In this document: positions 35,501 through 46,478 of the stretch, in pieces
How the letters are laid out: every line of letters starts with the position of its first letter
Position numbering within the stretch: the stretch's first letter is position 1
Assembly (NCBI RefSeq): GCF_947242115.1
Contig: NC_074720.1
Coordinates: 31,782,645 to 31,846,644 of the forward strand
Direction: 5' to 3'
Length of the DNA stretch: 64,000 nt
DNA from: Biomphalaria glabrata
Taxonomy: Eukaryota; Mollusca; Gastropoda; Planorbidae
The notes under the pieces: generated by a model
The model's input: the letters and a program-made list of their open reading frames with translations, nothing else
The model's database searches: none
What the model was told of the DNA's origin: nothing
Made by a program: the position numbers and the translations under genes

Positions 35501-37020
35501 TGTTTAGCCCTGCTTTGCCCTGTTTTGCTGTTGGATGTCAATCGAGCTCTCCTAGTCCTAGTTTGAGTTTAGGAAGAAATGCGTTTCACTTTGTTTCTGA
35601 ATTCCTTCAATCTTGAAAGTTCACACTACATGTGGTGTTAGCGTTAAGCTTGACAGCATTGCAGGAGCGTAGCTAGGAATTTTCCATCATTGAGGGCCCG
35701 TAGGGCTTGACATCTTTGGGGGCCTCCTGCATTTTGCATAATTACTTAATAGAAAAAACTCATTTGGGGCCCTCTTTAAGTGGAGGCCTGGGATTTTGAA
35801 ATTCTCCCCCTCCCTCCAGCCTCGCTACTCCACTGCAGCATTGTCTGTCGGGTTACGAGACGACCAGCAAAATAACAATAGCATATTTTACATCAATGCG
35901 TTCCTTTATATGATAAACAATCTCACTCGTAAACAGCAGAAAGCTGTTTCCCGCTAAAATCCTTCATGAAAAAAAAACATATCCAGAGCTTCTTAAAATC
36001 AGATTGTTTCTTTTGCTTCTTGTGCGTAATGCTAAAGTTAAGAGCGTTTTGACTGATCATCCCTAGAGTACAGATAATTACTCTTTACTTACTTAGAGGC
36101 ATATAATCTTTACTTACTGAGAGACATATAATCTTTACTTACTGAGAGGCATATAATCTTTACTGAGAGGCATATAAACATATGTTTTACGCGACTAAGA
36201 CTAAAGTTAACTTTTAGAAATACAAAACTTAGTTTTGAAACCTTTAGTTCAAATACTTGGTAATCCTAACTTTTAAAGAAAACAAACATTTTAAAGAATA
36301 CTTTAAGTCTTATTGTGCGTTTGCGTATGTCCCTGGTTGTCACTGAATGAAGTCTTATGTTGTGTCTGTTCTGTTGTCTTTGAGTCCTAGTAATCACAAC
36401 ACATTTCCATAAGAATCAATAATTCTTGGTCGTAGTCTTGTCTTCTGGGGTTGTAGGCATCTGGTATCCCTGGGGTTGTAGGCATCTGGTATCCCTGGGG
36501 TTGTAGGCATCTGGTATCCTTCATTGCCAATAGAAAAATAAAAATTAACGTCCAGAGAAATTTTCGCTCAAGATTTTTAACATTGCGTAAGCTATTACAC
36601 TGACCAGCAGAACAAAACTATTCCAAAGAATATTCAACTAAATGGTCAAGAAACATTTTATATTTAGACGAGTCTGAGATCTCAACTTTCTAAGGAAACC
36701 GCCTCCCCCCCCTTAGAATAGAGAACTTTTAAGGTTGTAACTAGTTGAGCCAGAGTAAAAAAAAAAAAACCACAGGTTGTGGGGCGGGTGAAAAAGCTTT
36801 AAACGTATCGTTTCAGCCATTGATGCCTCTTATTCTTAGCTGAATTTATTAAACCCTGCTTTTACCCGCTCTGTTTACCAAAATGAAGACACATGGGTGG
36901 ACCTTTTGGGGCTGTTTTTGTGTCTAAGTGCAAAACGCTCTTTGATTAATTTTTTTCTTTTTGCTCTGGTTTCAGGACCGAACCGTCTGCCCGAACTGCA
37001 GACGTGAGTACCTGATCTAA
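32530..37020 (+). CDS. Gene 2: small RING-H2 finger protein
   Basis: Exons 32521-32799 (ATG 32530), 33465-33626, 34802-34999 and 36976-37020 (TAA) join in phase 0 to give 224 residues. Exon 1 encodes an [20 protein letters not shown] helix-like segment. Exon 2 is Gly/Pro/Asn-rich. Exons 3-4 hold a C-terminal RING-H2: CSIC, 14 residues, C-G-H-EF-H-KK-C, 12 residues, CPNC. The intron lies after DTWFAVP, inside the RING, as in genes 1, 4 and 5. The likely role is E3 ubiquitin ligase, by family. The start is the first ATG after the acceptor; the preceding codons (N-F-N) are open, so upstream coding cannot be excluded, but the TATA box and donor near 30.9 kb suggest a noncoding first exon. AATAAA occurs at 37382. 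Confidence 0.85.
35092..35290. repeat. 24-bp minisatellite CACCCACTGGTGCGTAGGGC
   Basis: Eight near-perfect 24-bp copies start about 90 bp after the donor of gene 2's RING exon. The multiple-of-three unit makes both strands open in several frames; these are not genes. Confidence 0.95.
35409..35530. repeat. 10-bp repeat TGTTTAGCCC
   Basis: About twelve copies with T/A variants, in the same RING intron of gene 2. Confidence 0.92.
35660..35837 (+). mobile_element. Small terminal-inverted-repeat element (MITE-like)
   Basis: Starts TGCAGGAGCGTAGCTAGG and ends CCTCGCTACTCCACTGCA, imperfect inverted ends, flanked by GCAT on both sides. The ends resemble those of the larger GGCGTAGCC element. Confidence 0.5.
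36080..36520. repeat. Two short tandem arrays in gene 2 intron
   Basis: First, about 25-bp copies of GAGGCATATAATCTTTACTT around 36080-36180. Second, three perfect copies of a 25-bp unit GGGGTTGTAGGCATCTGGTA around 36445-36520. Confidence 0.85.
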
Positions 37021-37381
37021 GATCAAGCAGCTTCGTCTCTCATCCTTTGAGACCTCTCCTCACGCATCATTTGTGAGACATCTTTATTGGTCTTTCAGAA
37101 CTTCATCGGCATTCCATCAAGTTTCCAATTCTGATCCCCCCAAAAATTTTAGATCCAAAAAAAAACGATTACAGCCCTAAATCTACTTAATGTTTTTGTC
37201 ATTTTGTATATTTTTATATCATTTATTTTTAGTAAATTTTGTATCTGTATGTTTTTATCAATGTACATTTATCGCTTATTTTAAAATATGTATTTTGAGA
37301 TTTTTATATTGCCTCAACAGATATATTTTAGCTGAAGATTGTTAGGAATGATTCTATTGTATGTGATTGCAAAATTTTGAC

Positions 37382-37387
37382 AATAAA
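37382..37387 (+). terminator. Poly(A) signal of gene 2
   Basis: AATAAA 362 bp after the stop codon, followed by T-rich sequence. Confidence 0.6.
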
Positions 37388-38163
37388 GATCTTTCACAAA
37401 TAAGTTTTACATTGTTTTCATCTTCAGCTAGTTAACGTGTGAAAGCCTCTTACAAACTTAATGCTGTCTTCTAAAGCATATTCCACAGTTGTTCCAAAAT
37501 AATAAATTCATTATGGTTTAACTTGAATGCCACGACATATCACAAAGATCAAGTCAGAACTAAAATTTTTGTTTGACGTCGACACCATATGCTTTTAATC
37601 TCTGAAGCAAAAAAAAAAAAAATTTTTTTTAACACAAAACTTGTAAACAGCATTTACAGAAAATGAAGTCCAAAATTTTTTTCACTTGTTCTATATCAAA
37701 CACAATGCATTACAGCGAGCTGGTTAATTGTGTGCAAGCTCACACACAAGAACTAAAGGTGGTAGCTTGCGTGAACTACAAAGCACAAGTTCAAATAATG
37801 TACGTTAAGTTGTACACCAATGAAGACGCCTGGTAAACGGAAGTGGCTGAAATGTATACAATATTGAACATATTCCCTTTTTCTCTATCCATTGCATGAA
37901 ATAGGTAAGTCTTTATCAATCAAGGAATGACTAAATCTCGCACAATCTAAAGCTGAATTTAAGTCTTAAAAGACAATATAACCTAATATAACCTAAGTAT
38001 TCTCTTGGAGTCTAGTCTAGTTGAAATTTCTGTCTGGGATTTCGAATGCAAGAGAAAAATACTTTTTTAAAGTTATAATTCTAGAAGATACTAGTTCTAG
38101 GTCTAGTAGATCTAGTTCTATAAATATAATTATATATTTTTTAGAACTATTTAACATCGAGTA

Positions 38164-38300
38164 ATGGAATCTACATTAAACCTTTTTAAAATTCAGAGAC
38201 ACCAACATGAAAGGCAAAAGCAATGTCATATTCCATATGCCAAGACATATTTTTACAAGTGCTTCTTCTTCCCTAGAGTAATTAGTGTTAGAGCAATTTT
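38164..38300 (+). mobile_element. LINE reverse-transcriptase C-terminal relic, copy 1
   Basis: Encodes IPYAKTYFYKCFFFPRVI, matching the C-terminal YYKYSFFPS-type motif of CR1/Jockey-like reverse transcriptases. Short and decayed. Confidence 0.55.
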
Positions 38301-38519
38301 ACTTTACTTTAACCACCCTAAACAAAAAGTCGGTCGCGCCACTACACCTTTAACATCTCTAGCTTGGGGTAGCGCTGTAAGCTCCCACAGTGCGGTCCGG
38401 ATGAGTTTTTAAAGATGGAATGAAAAAAAAAGCTTATATACATACAGTTATAACATAGCTGTACAGTTTAATTCTTAATATGAAGCGGCCTTAGACAAAA
38501 GGAAACATAAACCTTCCCA

Positions 38520-38880
38520 ATCATATAGAATGTACATCCTATGTTTGGGACCCCTCAAGATAACATTAAGAAACTACAACAGACACAAAATAGAGAGCGA
38601 GATTAATAAAAAACGAATATTCACATTTGACTAGAGTAACACCTTTAGCAAAATCACTAAATTTAGAAAGCCTTCAGGAGAGAAAACTTAAAAGTAAACT
38701 AGCAATTATACATAAAACACTGAACCATAATCTTCAAATACAAAAACAAAATTTAATAAAATACTTAAAAAGACACAAAGAGAAAGGCATATTTCTCGTT
38801 CCATATGCTAAGACAAATTTGTACAAATACTCCTTCTTCCCTAGTGCTTTAACTTTACTACTTATTTGGAGATACTAACC
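38520..38880 (+). mobile_element. LINE reverse-transcriptase C-terminal relic, copy 2
   Basis: Reads VWDPSR, then LTRVTPLAKSLNLESLQERK, then VPYAKTNLYKYSFFPSAL, with stops in the first part. The order VWDP - SLNWxSLxxRR - YKYSFFPS is the usual end of CR1/L2/Jockey-type LINE polymerases. Confidence 0.7.
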
Positions 38881-39036
38881 AACATTTTTATTTCATTAAT
38901 AAATTGGTTTTTCTTTTCATCAGAGCTATAGAGCTGTAACAGACACACTCGAATTTCAAAGTGGTTAAGACCTCGTTACCTACATTCTATTTGTACCTGT
39001 TAGAACATCTTTGGCTTTAAGAGAGCGTCTCAGGCA

Positions 39037-39269
39037 ATGGAAGACCTCGCCTACCAACATGAGTCAGACTTGTTTTACGCTCGGCTGCAACAATTCAGCA
39101 GAGAAAGATCACATTCGTTCCTCGAGCGGTGCATGCTTGTGGTTCTAATCATCAAATATTTCATGTTGACAATGAAAAGAATATTTGTGGTAAGAAGATA
39201 TGATTTTATCAACGTCCTTTTCGTAATCTTATCTTATATTATACAGACTTTACTTAAAAAAAAAAGATG

Positions 39270-39333
<64 letters not shown>

Positions 39334-41015
39334 ACGTAACATAAAGCAGCTATTGCATTAGGTTTATTTTTAGATTTAATATTTTCGGGCGCAAGGTCAT
39401 GTTTGCGTGTTGTTGACAAGTAATGACTAATTTATTTAAAATGTTGACAGTTTTTCTGTAAACTCTAAAAATGGTGTAGACGTTACTAGAATGAGGGGGG
39501 GGGGAGGGACAACTAGATTAAACAAATGTGAATTATATTGTAGATTTATGTATTTTGAGTATAGTATTTTCTGGTTCTAAAGTTAAAGCTTTGTATTTAT
39601 TTAAAAGAAGGTTTCAGTTTTGAGTTTTTACTTTGAAGTAGTACCTCCGGCAACACGATATAGAATTCTCAAATTGTGCTATGCAAGCATAGAACATCAG
39701 AAACGATTTATCGGATCAACACGATCCCATATAACATCAAGACAAATATCTATGATTATCTAATGAAGTTAAATTATAAGACCTTTAAGACCTAAGATTC
39801 ATCTGTTTCTTTGGCCCACGGTTTTACGAGGGTTTCATGTGACCAGCACAATGACTAACGCCTTTACTTTTCCCCAGCTAATGTCAGGGCTGGATGGACT
39901 CAGAGGCACCCAAATATCCCAAAATTGAAAATTATTCCAGTCTCTACCTGAATTCGAACATGGGCCCCCTCGGTTCAGAAGCTAAGCGCTTTACCACTCA
40001 GCCACCGCTGGTGTTAAGTCATTAAACAAAATTATATATGTACATATTATTATAGTATTTTGTTTGATACCAACAAGTGAAGTGAATTCTTCAGTATTTT
40101 CAGATAAAGCAAAATATGTGGGGTTTGGTCCTCCTACATGATTTTACGTTATTTTTCCCACACCCGATCTCGAAACTTTAAATAATTATTTATCTTTAAT
40201 TACAAAACATGAATTAAAAAATCTTTTTTTTTTGTTTTAGATCGAGTAGGGAAATGGAAAATAGCTTCTATATTATTGAGAGAGACATTTGTAAGTGTGG
40301 AATTCTTCCCCGTGGATTTTTTTGTTGAAAAAGTATTTTTCTAGTTTGCTTGTTAATCTTGTTTCAGGTTTTAAGGAATGAGCCACTGGAACCACAAGAT
40401 TTGGATGAAAATAGCGACAAATCAGTTGAGATTGAGATAAAGATCCACAATTTGACGTGCCAGTGTCAGTACGATGACGAGAGGTTCAGAAGAAATGCTT
40501 GGACTAAGAAATGGCGGCTGTATAATAAATCAGTGCGAAGGAGAAAGACGGCCATCAGGAAGTCTCAGCCTGATCTGGAGATGGATAAAAAAGGGGCTGC
40601 GCTTGACAAAGAGAGGGTTGAGCGTGACAAAGTGAAGGCTGAGTGTGACATAGATCAAGATGAGCAGATCGAGAGCAACAAAGATCAGGCTGAAAATGAC
40701 CCAGATCAGGCTGAACGTGACCCAGATCAGGTTGAACATGATGGAGATCAGGCTGAACGTGACCCAGATCAGGCTGAACATGACGGAGATCAGGCTGAAC
40801 ATGACGGAGATGAGGCTGAACATGACGGAAATCAGACTGAACATGGCGGAGATCGAGCGGCGCGTAAAACAGATAGTGTTAACGAGCAGGCTAGGCAGCA
40901 AGCTAGTCTTCAAGCTGAGCGTACCTGGGAGCAGGAGGGAGAGAGGGTTAAAGATCTCGTTGAACGCGATCGAGAACGGTCTGAAAGAAGTCAAGAAGAG
41001 ACTACAAAAATGTAA
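39037..41015 (+). CDS. Gene 3: RING-less relative with acidic 7-residue repeats
   Basis: Coding exons 39022-39189 (ATG 39037) and 40368-41056 (stop TAA 41013-41015), joined in phase 0, give 266 residues. The exon runs 41 nt past the stop to a donor at 41057 and splices to 42515. Residues 1-51 are helical with a hydrophobic patch (MLVVLIIKYFMLTM). Next comes a Cys pair motif NLTCQCQYDDERF, then a basic stretch (WRLYNKSVRRRKTAIRK). About ten DGDQAEH/DPDQAER heptads follow, then ERDRERSERSQEE. The exon pattern and the CQC motif resemble exons 8-9 of gene 1 (WQCQCGG). The ERDRERxER ending resembles the segment just before the RING exon in genes 4 and 5. No RING was found downstream, so this may be a truncated paralog. 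The upstream start is uncertain. Confidence 0.62.
39271..39331. repeat. (TA)n microsatellite
   Basis: About 60 bp of pure AT dinucleotide repeat in gene 3's intron. Confidence 0.95.
39791..40013 (-). mobile_element. SINE family A, reverse copy in gene 3 intron
   Basis: Tail CATCTGTTTCTTTGGCCCAC, reversed B box (GAATTCGAACATGGG) and reversed A box (GCGCTTTACCACTCAGCCA). Confidence 0.85.
40690..40860 (+). repeat. Coding 21-nt repeat (DGDQAEH) in gene 3
   Basis: Tandem 21-nt units encode acidic heptads; the nucleotide unit is AACATGACGGAGATCAGGCT plus G. The frame is preserved across copies. Confidence 0.88.
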
Positions 41016-41094
41016 CTCTTGTCTGCAATATGGAAACTTTCTTGAATGAATCAAAGGTAAGCAATGTACTGTCAACTCTGTTTTAACTAAGCTT

Positions 41095-41305
41095 CTATCA
41101 ACTCACTCTGTCTGTCTGGGGAAAAACTTATACACGTTATGTCTACGACATCCAAGCTTGGATCAAGCTGAAATTTTACACACATATTTCTTTTACCTGA
41201 CAACACAAGAAAGAAAGTTAAATTAATTAACCGATTAGTTAATTAACGATTGGTCATTAATTATTGTGTTTGGTATCTCGGACAATGGAAAGAGACTGTA
41301 CATGA
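41095..41305 (+). repeat. Interspersed repeat 'GGATCAAG' family, copy
   Basis: Contains CTGTCTGTCTGGGG, CTTGGATCAAGCTGAAATTT, CACATATTTCTTTTACCTGA and TGTTTGGTATCTC. It lies in the 3' UTR intron of gene 3. Confidence 0.6.
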
Positions 41306-41311
41306 CTGAAG

Positions 41312-41485
41312 TTTGTTTGTTTTACATGTTTCGGATGTTCCTTCAGAGTTGAAGATAGTTTACTTCCTAGTCCGAAACTCCCGCAGGACGACGGGGGATG
41401 GGAGCGGGCAGGATTTGAACCCTCGACCATCGATAAATCCGAACGACAGTCCAGCGCGCAAACCTCACGACCAGGCAGCCATGGT
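41312..41485 (-). mobile_element. SINE family B, reverse copy
   Basis: Reverse copy of the 14.1-kb element: TTCAGAGTTGAAGATAGTTT, CCCGCAGGACGACGGGGGAT, GATTTGAACCCTCGA (B box) and CCAGCGCGCAAACC. Confidence 0.8.
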
Positions 41486-42149
41486 GGTCTAATCTAAACT
41501 AATCCCTTTTATAAGTCGCCACTTTAAATGAACGGTCACGTGATAACATTGATAAAACAGCGAAAATAAACTGTCACGTGATAACCATTGCTGATTAAAA
41601 TTAGAACATAATTTGTATAGAAGAGATAGAGAGTCACGTGATTTAATGTTGTTTGTTTACGATTGGTGAATGAGGTCCATTGGACCATATTTGGACTGAA
41701 TTATCAAGAACTTAAACAAATCCTATTATACTGACAAATCCCGTTATAATCAAACTAGCCGGTTATTAGGACCAAAATGACAGAATGTATATATTTTTAT
41801 TGAAGATATATTGACACTGACAAGTCGTTCAAAAACATGAAAAAATAATTTAGCATTTAATAAGATTCTCTACCAATGATTGTATGTTTTAATGCACATC
41901 CAATCAGGACCCAACTGGAACCCAAAATAGAACCATCTAGAGCCAATCTAGATCCCAAATATAGTTCAACTCGATAATTGAACTCAACGCAAGGGTCCCA
42001 TAGAGACCAAAACTTGAGTCCAATTAATACCCGTCGCATATAATGCAGTTTTCTGCGCTTGCTTCGTGCACGAACATTGTATCAATGTTTAAATATAGAT
42101 CTCGTGTTTGCAGAAATGTTTTTCGAGACTAAAATATTCTGCAAACACT

Positions 42150-42410
42150 AGGGGGCGCAGTGGCACATTGGTTAAGCTTGGCTTTCAAATCGAGAGTCCC
42201 GAGTTCGAATCCTGGTGCAAACTGGGATTTTTATTTCGTGATCTTTGGGCACCTCTGAGTCCAGCCAGCTCTAATGGGTACCTGACATTAGTTGGGGAAA
42301 AGTAAAGGCGGTTGGTCGTTGTGCTGGCTGCATGACAACCTCGTTAACCATGGGCCGCAGAAGCATGGTCGTTGCATCATCAGCCCTATAGACCTGAAAG
42401 GGGAACTTAC
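42150..42410 (+). mobile_element. SINE family A, near-complete copy
   Basis: Head GGGGGCGCAGTGGCACATTG with B box GAGTTCGAATCC, body TTTCGTGATCTTTGGGCACC, tail GACCTGAAAGGGGAACTT. It is one of the best-preserved copies, in the 3' UTR intron of gene 3. Confidence 0.9.
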
Positions 42411-42514
42411 TTTTGATTAAAGTTTACATGTTTTGTTTTCTTTTATCCACGTTTATGCAATTTAAAAAAACGTTAATATCGTTTTAATTGATCCTGTTTG
42501 TTTGTTTGTTTCAG

Positions 42515-42640
42515 ATACACTCAACAAGCTGAGCATCCTTCAAGGAAATGGCTTCATCAGTTGCTATGAATGACAAACAAATGTTTAGTTTTATTTGTTT
42601 ATAATTTATGATCTTTAGTATTCCTCATTTCTAATAAACA
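42515..42640 (+). other. Probable terminal noncoding exon of gene 3
   Basis: Strong acceptor (TTTGTTTGTTTCAG) at 42514, then sequence ending in AATAAA at 42633-42638. It follows the stop codon of gene 3, so it would be 3' UTR. Confidence 0.5.
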
Positions 42641-43034
42641 TCCAGTGCCTAAGGTGACTTTTTAAACATCAAATATGTGAACAAATATTACATTGATAAA
42701 AACTATGCTTGTATGATAAGTATTTTACATTGCAGATCTTAGTAAGAAAATAGATATAATTATGCTATTGTTTATATATCTTTGAATATATTGCTTATCA
42801 AACACCTTTTCTATCAACAACACTGATGGTACATATCTTTAATAATATTTTTTGTCATATGCATTGTACATGTAAAAAATCTTTGATATTACGTATCTAG
42901 ATAAAACAGAGCTTAATAAATCATTATTTATAATCCTATATGTCTTTGTGCTGTAATCTGTATTAGTGTCGGTCTGCTTTTCTTTGGTCAATTCACTAAA
43001 AGATATGTCTGGAATATAAAGACGCTCATTGAGA

Positions 43035-43345
43035 AGTAGATGGACAGTCCGTTAATACATAGGTTTGGTGACATCAATCATTGCGCTAAAAAAAGGTGGA
43101 CAGTCTTGTTACTATATGGTCAGCAGTGATTGAGATCGTCAATACACAGGTTTGGACCTTTAATCAATGGGCTACGGTGGACAGTGTTGTTAATATATGC
43201 TCAGCAGTGACTGAGATCATTAATGCACAGGTTTGGTAGCTTCAATCAATTCGCTTAATAAAGGTGGACAGTCCTGTTACTATATGGTCAGCAGAGACTA
43301 AGATCGTCAATTCACAGGTTTGTGACTTAAATCAATGCGCTAAAT
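43035..43345. repeat. About 90-bp tandem repeat x3-4
   Basis: Diverged copies of a unit with GGTGGACAGTCTTGTTACTA, TATGGTCAGCAGTGA and ACACAGGTTTGG. Confidence 0.85.
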
Positions 43346-43769
43346 AAGTTCAATATAATAAATACATTTTAACGAGCAAACCAAAAAGAAAAACTTTACA
43401 AACAGATAACTCCTCTAGTTTAAATCGTATGGTGCGATTATTTCGCTTTTAATAACAAAGAAATTTGAGATTAAAAAAAAACATTGCCTGGTCTCTTTTT
43501 TTTCTGCACAATCGGATTCAATGTCAATTGTAAGCAACATTGGTTTTCCAGAAGGACCACTGGAGATGTGTTACCAAAACAAAGGCCACTAATTCTGTCC
43601 CCAAAGAGAATGTAGTTTTAGAGAAACTCGCAGATAATAACACTGAGAACAAAAGAGAAGCAAAACAATTGTCACCTACACACCTTTAAAATAAGATAAG
43701 ATATGATAATTTTATTGGTTCAAACAAATGAAAATTCAGTTTAACTGTGTCGGATGAGATAAAATATGT

Positions 43770-43838
43770 AGGCTAGGACTCAGCTAGGTCATAATGCGGC
43801 CCTCGAAAGAAAAAGGTTGCCCAACCTTGGTCTAGTTA
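43770..43838 (-). mobile_element. hAT-type end fragment
   Basis: Reads in reverse CCAAGGTTGGGCAACC, then CGAGGGCCGCATTATGACC, the usual end of a hAT element. One end only. Confidence 0.45.
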
Positions 43839-44100
43839 GATCTAGATAGGTGCCGACCTTAGCCCTATGCCATGCGTCCTTATTTTAACTCTGTCTCTTC
43901 GGGAAGCCATTGGCTGCCAGAAGATGATGCCTACTTACGTAACTTAATGCCGGCCGTCATGACAGCGGGTCCTTTTCTGTCATATCCATATTTTTTTTTT
44001 CTCAGAAACGAACCTAGCCAATTCGTTCGGATCATATTCAAGCCAATTCTATCCTATCCGATCCGAGCAAAGGCGGAATAGATCAATCCTGTTGGACTAA

Positions 44101-44185
44101 ATTGTATCGAAATCGATAGGATTACGGGCACGTCATGTTCTAAATTGTTCCGATGTGCCAAAACTCAAAACTCAAACTCAAACTC
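44101..44185 (+). mobile_element. LINE 3' tail fragment
   Basis: GGGCACGTCATGTTCTAAATT, then GATGTGCCAAAACTCAAAAC with a CAAACT-type tail; same terminus as the LINE at 50.1 kb. Confidence 0.7.
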
Positions 44186-44879
44186 TCATCTGATCAGATC
44201 AGAATAAGTCCGAAAGAGAAATCCTAGATTATAACCAGCTTCAAAAAGTAGCCATATATTTTTCAATTTTTTTTTTTAAATATTATGTTTGTTCTAATTA
44301 AATCTTTTTGCGCACGGGAAGCAAATGATATAATTTTGTGATAGCAGATGAACATTGTGTGAACGGAAGTGAACATTCCAAAGATGACATCTCACTAGCG
44401 TTGTACATCTAGATCTAGGTAGGTAGTCTAGAATCTAGATCTTTATTAATGTACACTTTGAGCCCATGTCGGGCCATGTAAAAGAAGTTACACAGTGCTC
44501 TAAAAAAAAAATATGATTATACAAGTGTTTGCATTGTGTAGAAATTGTGTCACAGTAGTACAGTCAAATTCAATTAATTAACAACAATTAAGATTTAATT
44601 CATTTATGTTTAGATCTAATCTAGCCTGCTTTTATCTATAATCTTAGAATAACTATCTAAGTTTTAGATCTTGTTTTAAAAAAATAAAAATATATCTAGA
44701 CTACAAGACATTACAAAGCAGTAGAGATTTATTTTTCTATTAATAACATCTGTTTATGAAGTCTATATTGTTTAGTTATTTGTTGAAAAGCAGTAAAATC
44801 AGTGTTACGTGTGTGTTCCTAGGTACAACCGTTAGGCCCTACTTAGGAAGATAATAAACGTTTGAAATAAACCAATCGT

Positions 44880-45275
44880 CAAAGTAGGTCTCAACCCTGA
44901 CCTGCAAACATCGCAGCCTGTGGGCACCGGAGACCAATAGTTCGTTGACACGTCACATGCTTGTTCGTTCGAGTTACCCTGCCTCATCGTGGCGTCCGGG
45001 TTGATATGATCGTGAGAAGGGACGATGAGGACAAAGGGTAGCCAAACAAAGCTTCCGTGGGAGTGACTAAGAGGATATGAGAGCATCCTCATTGCACTGT
45101 GCTCCCACAGCATTTGTCAACGTCTAGGCGCCGTCCCTCAAGGGTCCGTTACATAAAGGGCTTGCCCCGCATGTCAGCCTGGTAGATCAAAGAAAAATGG
45201 CAGCAGGTCCTTGTGTACGCTGGAAGCTAACGTCAAACTAAACATGAGTTTAGCCACGAGTCTCACCCCTCACGC
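44880..45275 (-). repeat. GC-rich interspersed repeat, copy 2 (reverse)
   Basis: Reverse-oriented relative of 28.8-29.35 kb. Shared blocks include GTCCGGGTTGATATGATCGT, GAGAAGGGACGATGAGGAC and GCTTCCGTGGGAGTG. Confidence 0.55.
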
Positions 45276-45659
45276 CCAACAGAACGGTGTATGCGAGGTG
45301 TACACCGTTCGTCCAGGCCGGTAGAAGGGAGCTCTTGTTCGCGTTTGGCTGGCCTTAGGGTTCCAAGTGCGATGCACAACTCTACACGACAATTTCAAAT
45401 GGTTCGTACGAGGTGGCAACGAGCTATTGGTTGCGACGCTGCAGGTCAGAGTAGAGGCCCAATAGACCGTGTTTTTCAACCAATACCCCAGTACCCATTG
45501 GACTTAAGACTAAGTTGTAATTCATAGAGGATTAAAGTTAAAACATAGAAACGAGAAAATAGATTCCATCGATAGGCGACCTCAAGATTATTGGCAAAGT
45601 ATCCTAGTGGTTAACTACTCGGCCATCACTTAACAGAAAATAATACGTAATTAGGTCAA

Positions 45660-46030
45660 CGTAGGAGGCTCGATGTGTCTTTTGAACAGGTGCACACTTG
45701 GCTTAAACCTTCTGGTACAATGAGTAGACCAGACCGAGAGGACGCATGGTGGGAGATCTGCCGTGCGGAACAGGCCGTCCTAGCCCAGTTCCGAGTCGGA
45801 CACTGTCCAATTGGCGCGTACTTTGTGAAAGGCGAACTACGATTCACGGTGCCGACACTGCGTCGAGGACGATGAAACAGTAAACCACATTCTTTACGAA
45901 TGTCGAGTTTTGTATGAGGGACGATTGGGACAAGGAAATGAGAGAGAGAGAGTACTGTTCCATGTGCGGCATTAGGGCTGTTTTTGTACGGGGACAAGGT
46001 GACCTTACAACTCACTGCCCGCTTCCTCTT
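45660..46030 (+). mobile_element. LINE relic with zinc-knuckle C terminus
   Basis: Encodes AVLAQFRVGHCPIGAYFVK and, in another frame after a frameshift, CRHCVEDDETVNHILYEC. This R-x-GHC ... CxxC...H...C order is typical of the end of non-LTR retrotransposon ORF2. It is a broken copy of a different LINE family from the one at 31.8 kb. Confidence 0.65.
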
Positions 46031-46478
46031 CCGAGCTCTAAGGCAGTAATTCTCAGCATGGTTCGCTACTAATGGGGTTTCTGATTCGGTATAAAGAAGC
46101 TTGAAATAGTAAGCTCAACCCCTTAACCAAGTCTTACCAAAATTGACTATGAGTTATCCAGTATAAGCATCAATTAACGTGGGTACACACAGGGCTGGCC
46201 TTACGTAATTGGAGGCTCCCGGGGAAGTAAATAGAAAAATTAAAAGTTTAAAGAGAAAAATACGCAAAAAAAAGATAAATCGTCCTGCATCAAGATCTAT
46301 AGCTAAATCAACAAATAAGTTAAATTCATATTGCGCCGATAGCACCACAATAGAGATATAACGTTTCGACATTTCACCAAAAGAAAAAAAAACGTATATA
46401 TAGTCTACCAAATAAATAGAAACATTCTCGAGTAAACTTATAGTAGAGGCTTGAGGCTAGGCTAGTGACCTGGAGACA

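Larger units (their letters stand above)
42641..46180. other. Intergenic region between gene 3 and the nested transposon
   Basis: No gene recognised. It holds the 90-bp tandem repeat, a hAT end, a LINE tail, a reverse copy of the GC-rich repeat, and a LINE zinc-knuckle relic. The rest is AT-rich sequence with many TAGATCTAG-type short palindromes around 44.4-44.7 kb. Confidence 0.6.

Noticed and set aside
40241-40289. Possible 49-nt exon of gene 3 with good AG and GTAAGT edges
   Set aside because: It has an in-frame TAG, is not a multiple of three, and together with the following sequence resembles the repeat at 57.77-57.86 kb. The neighbouring exons join in phase without it.
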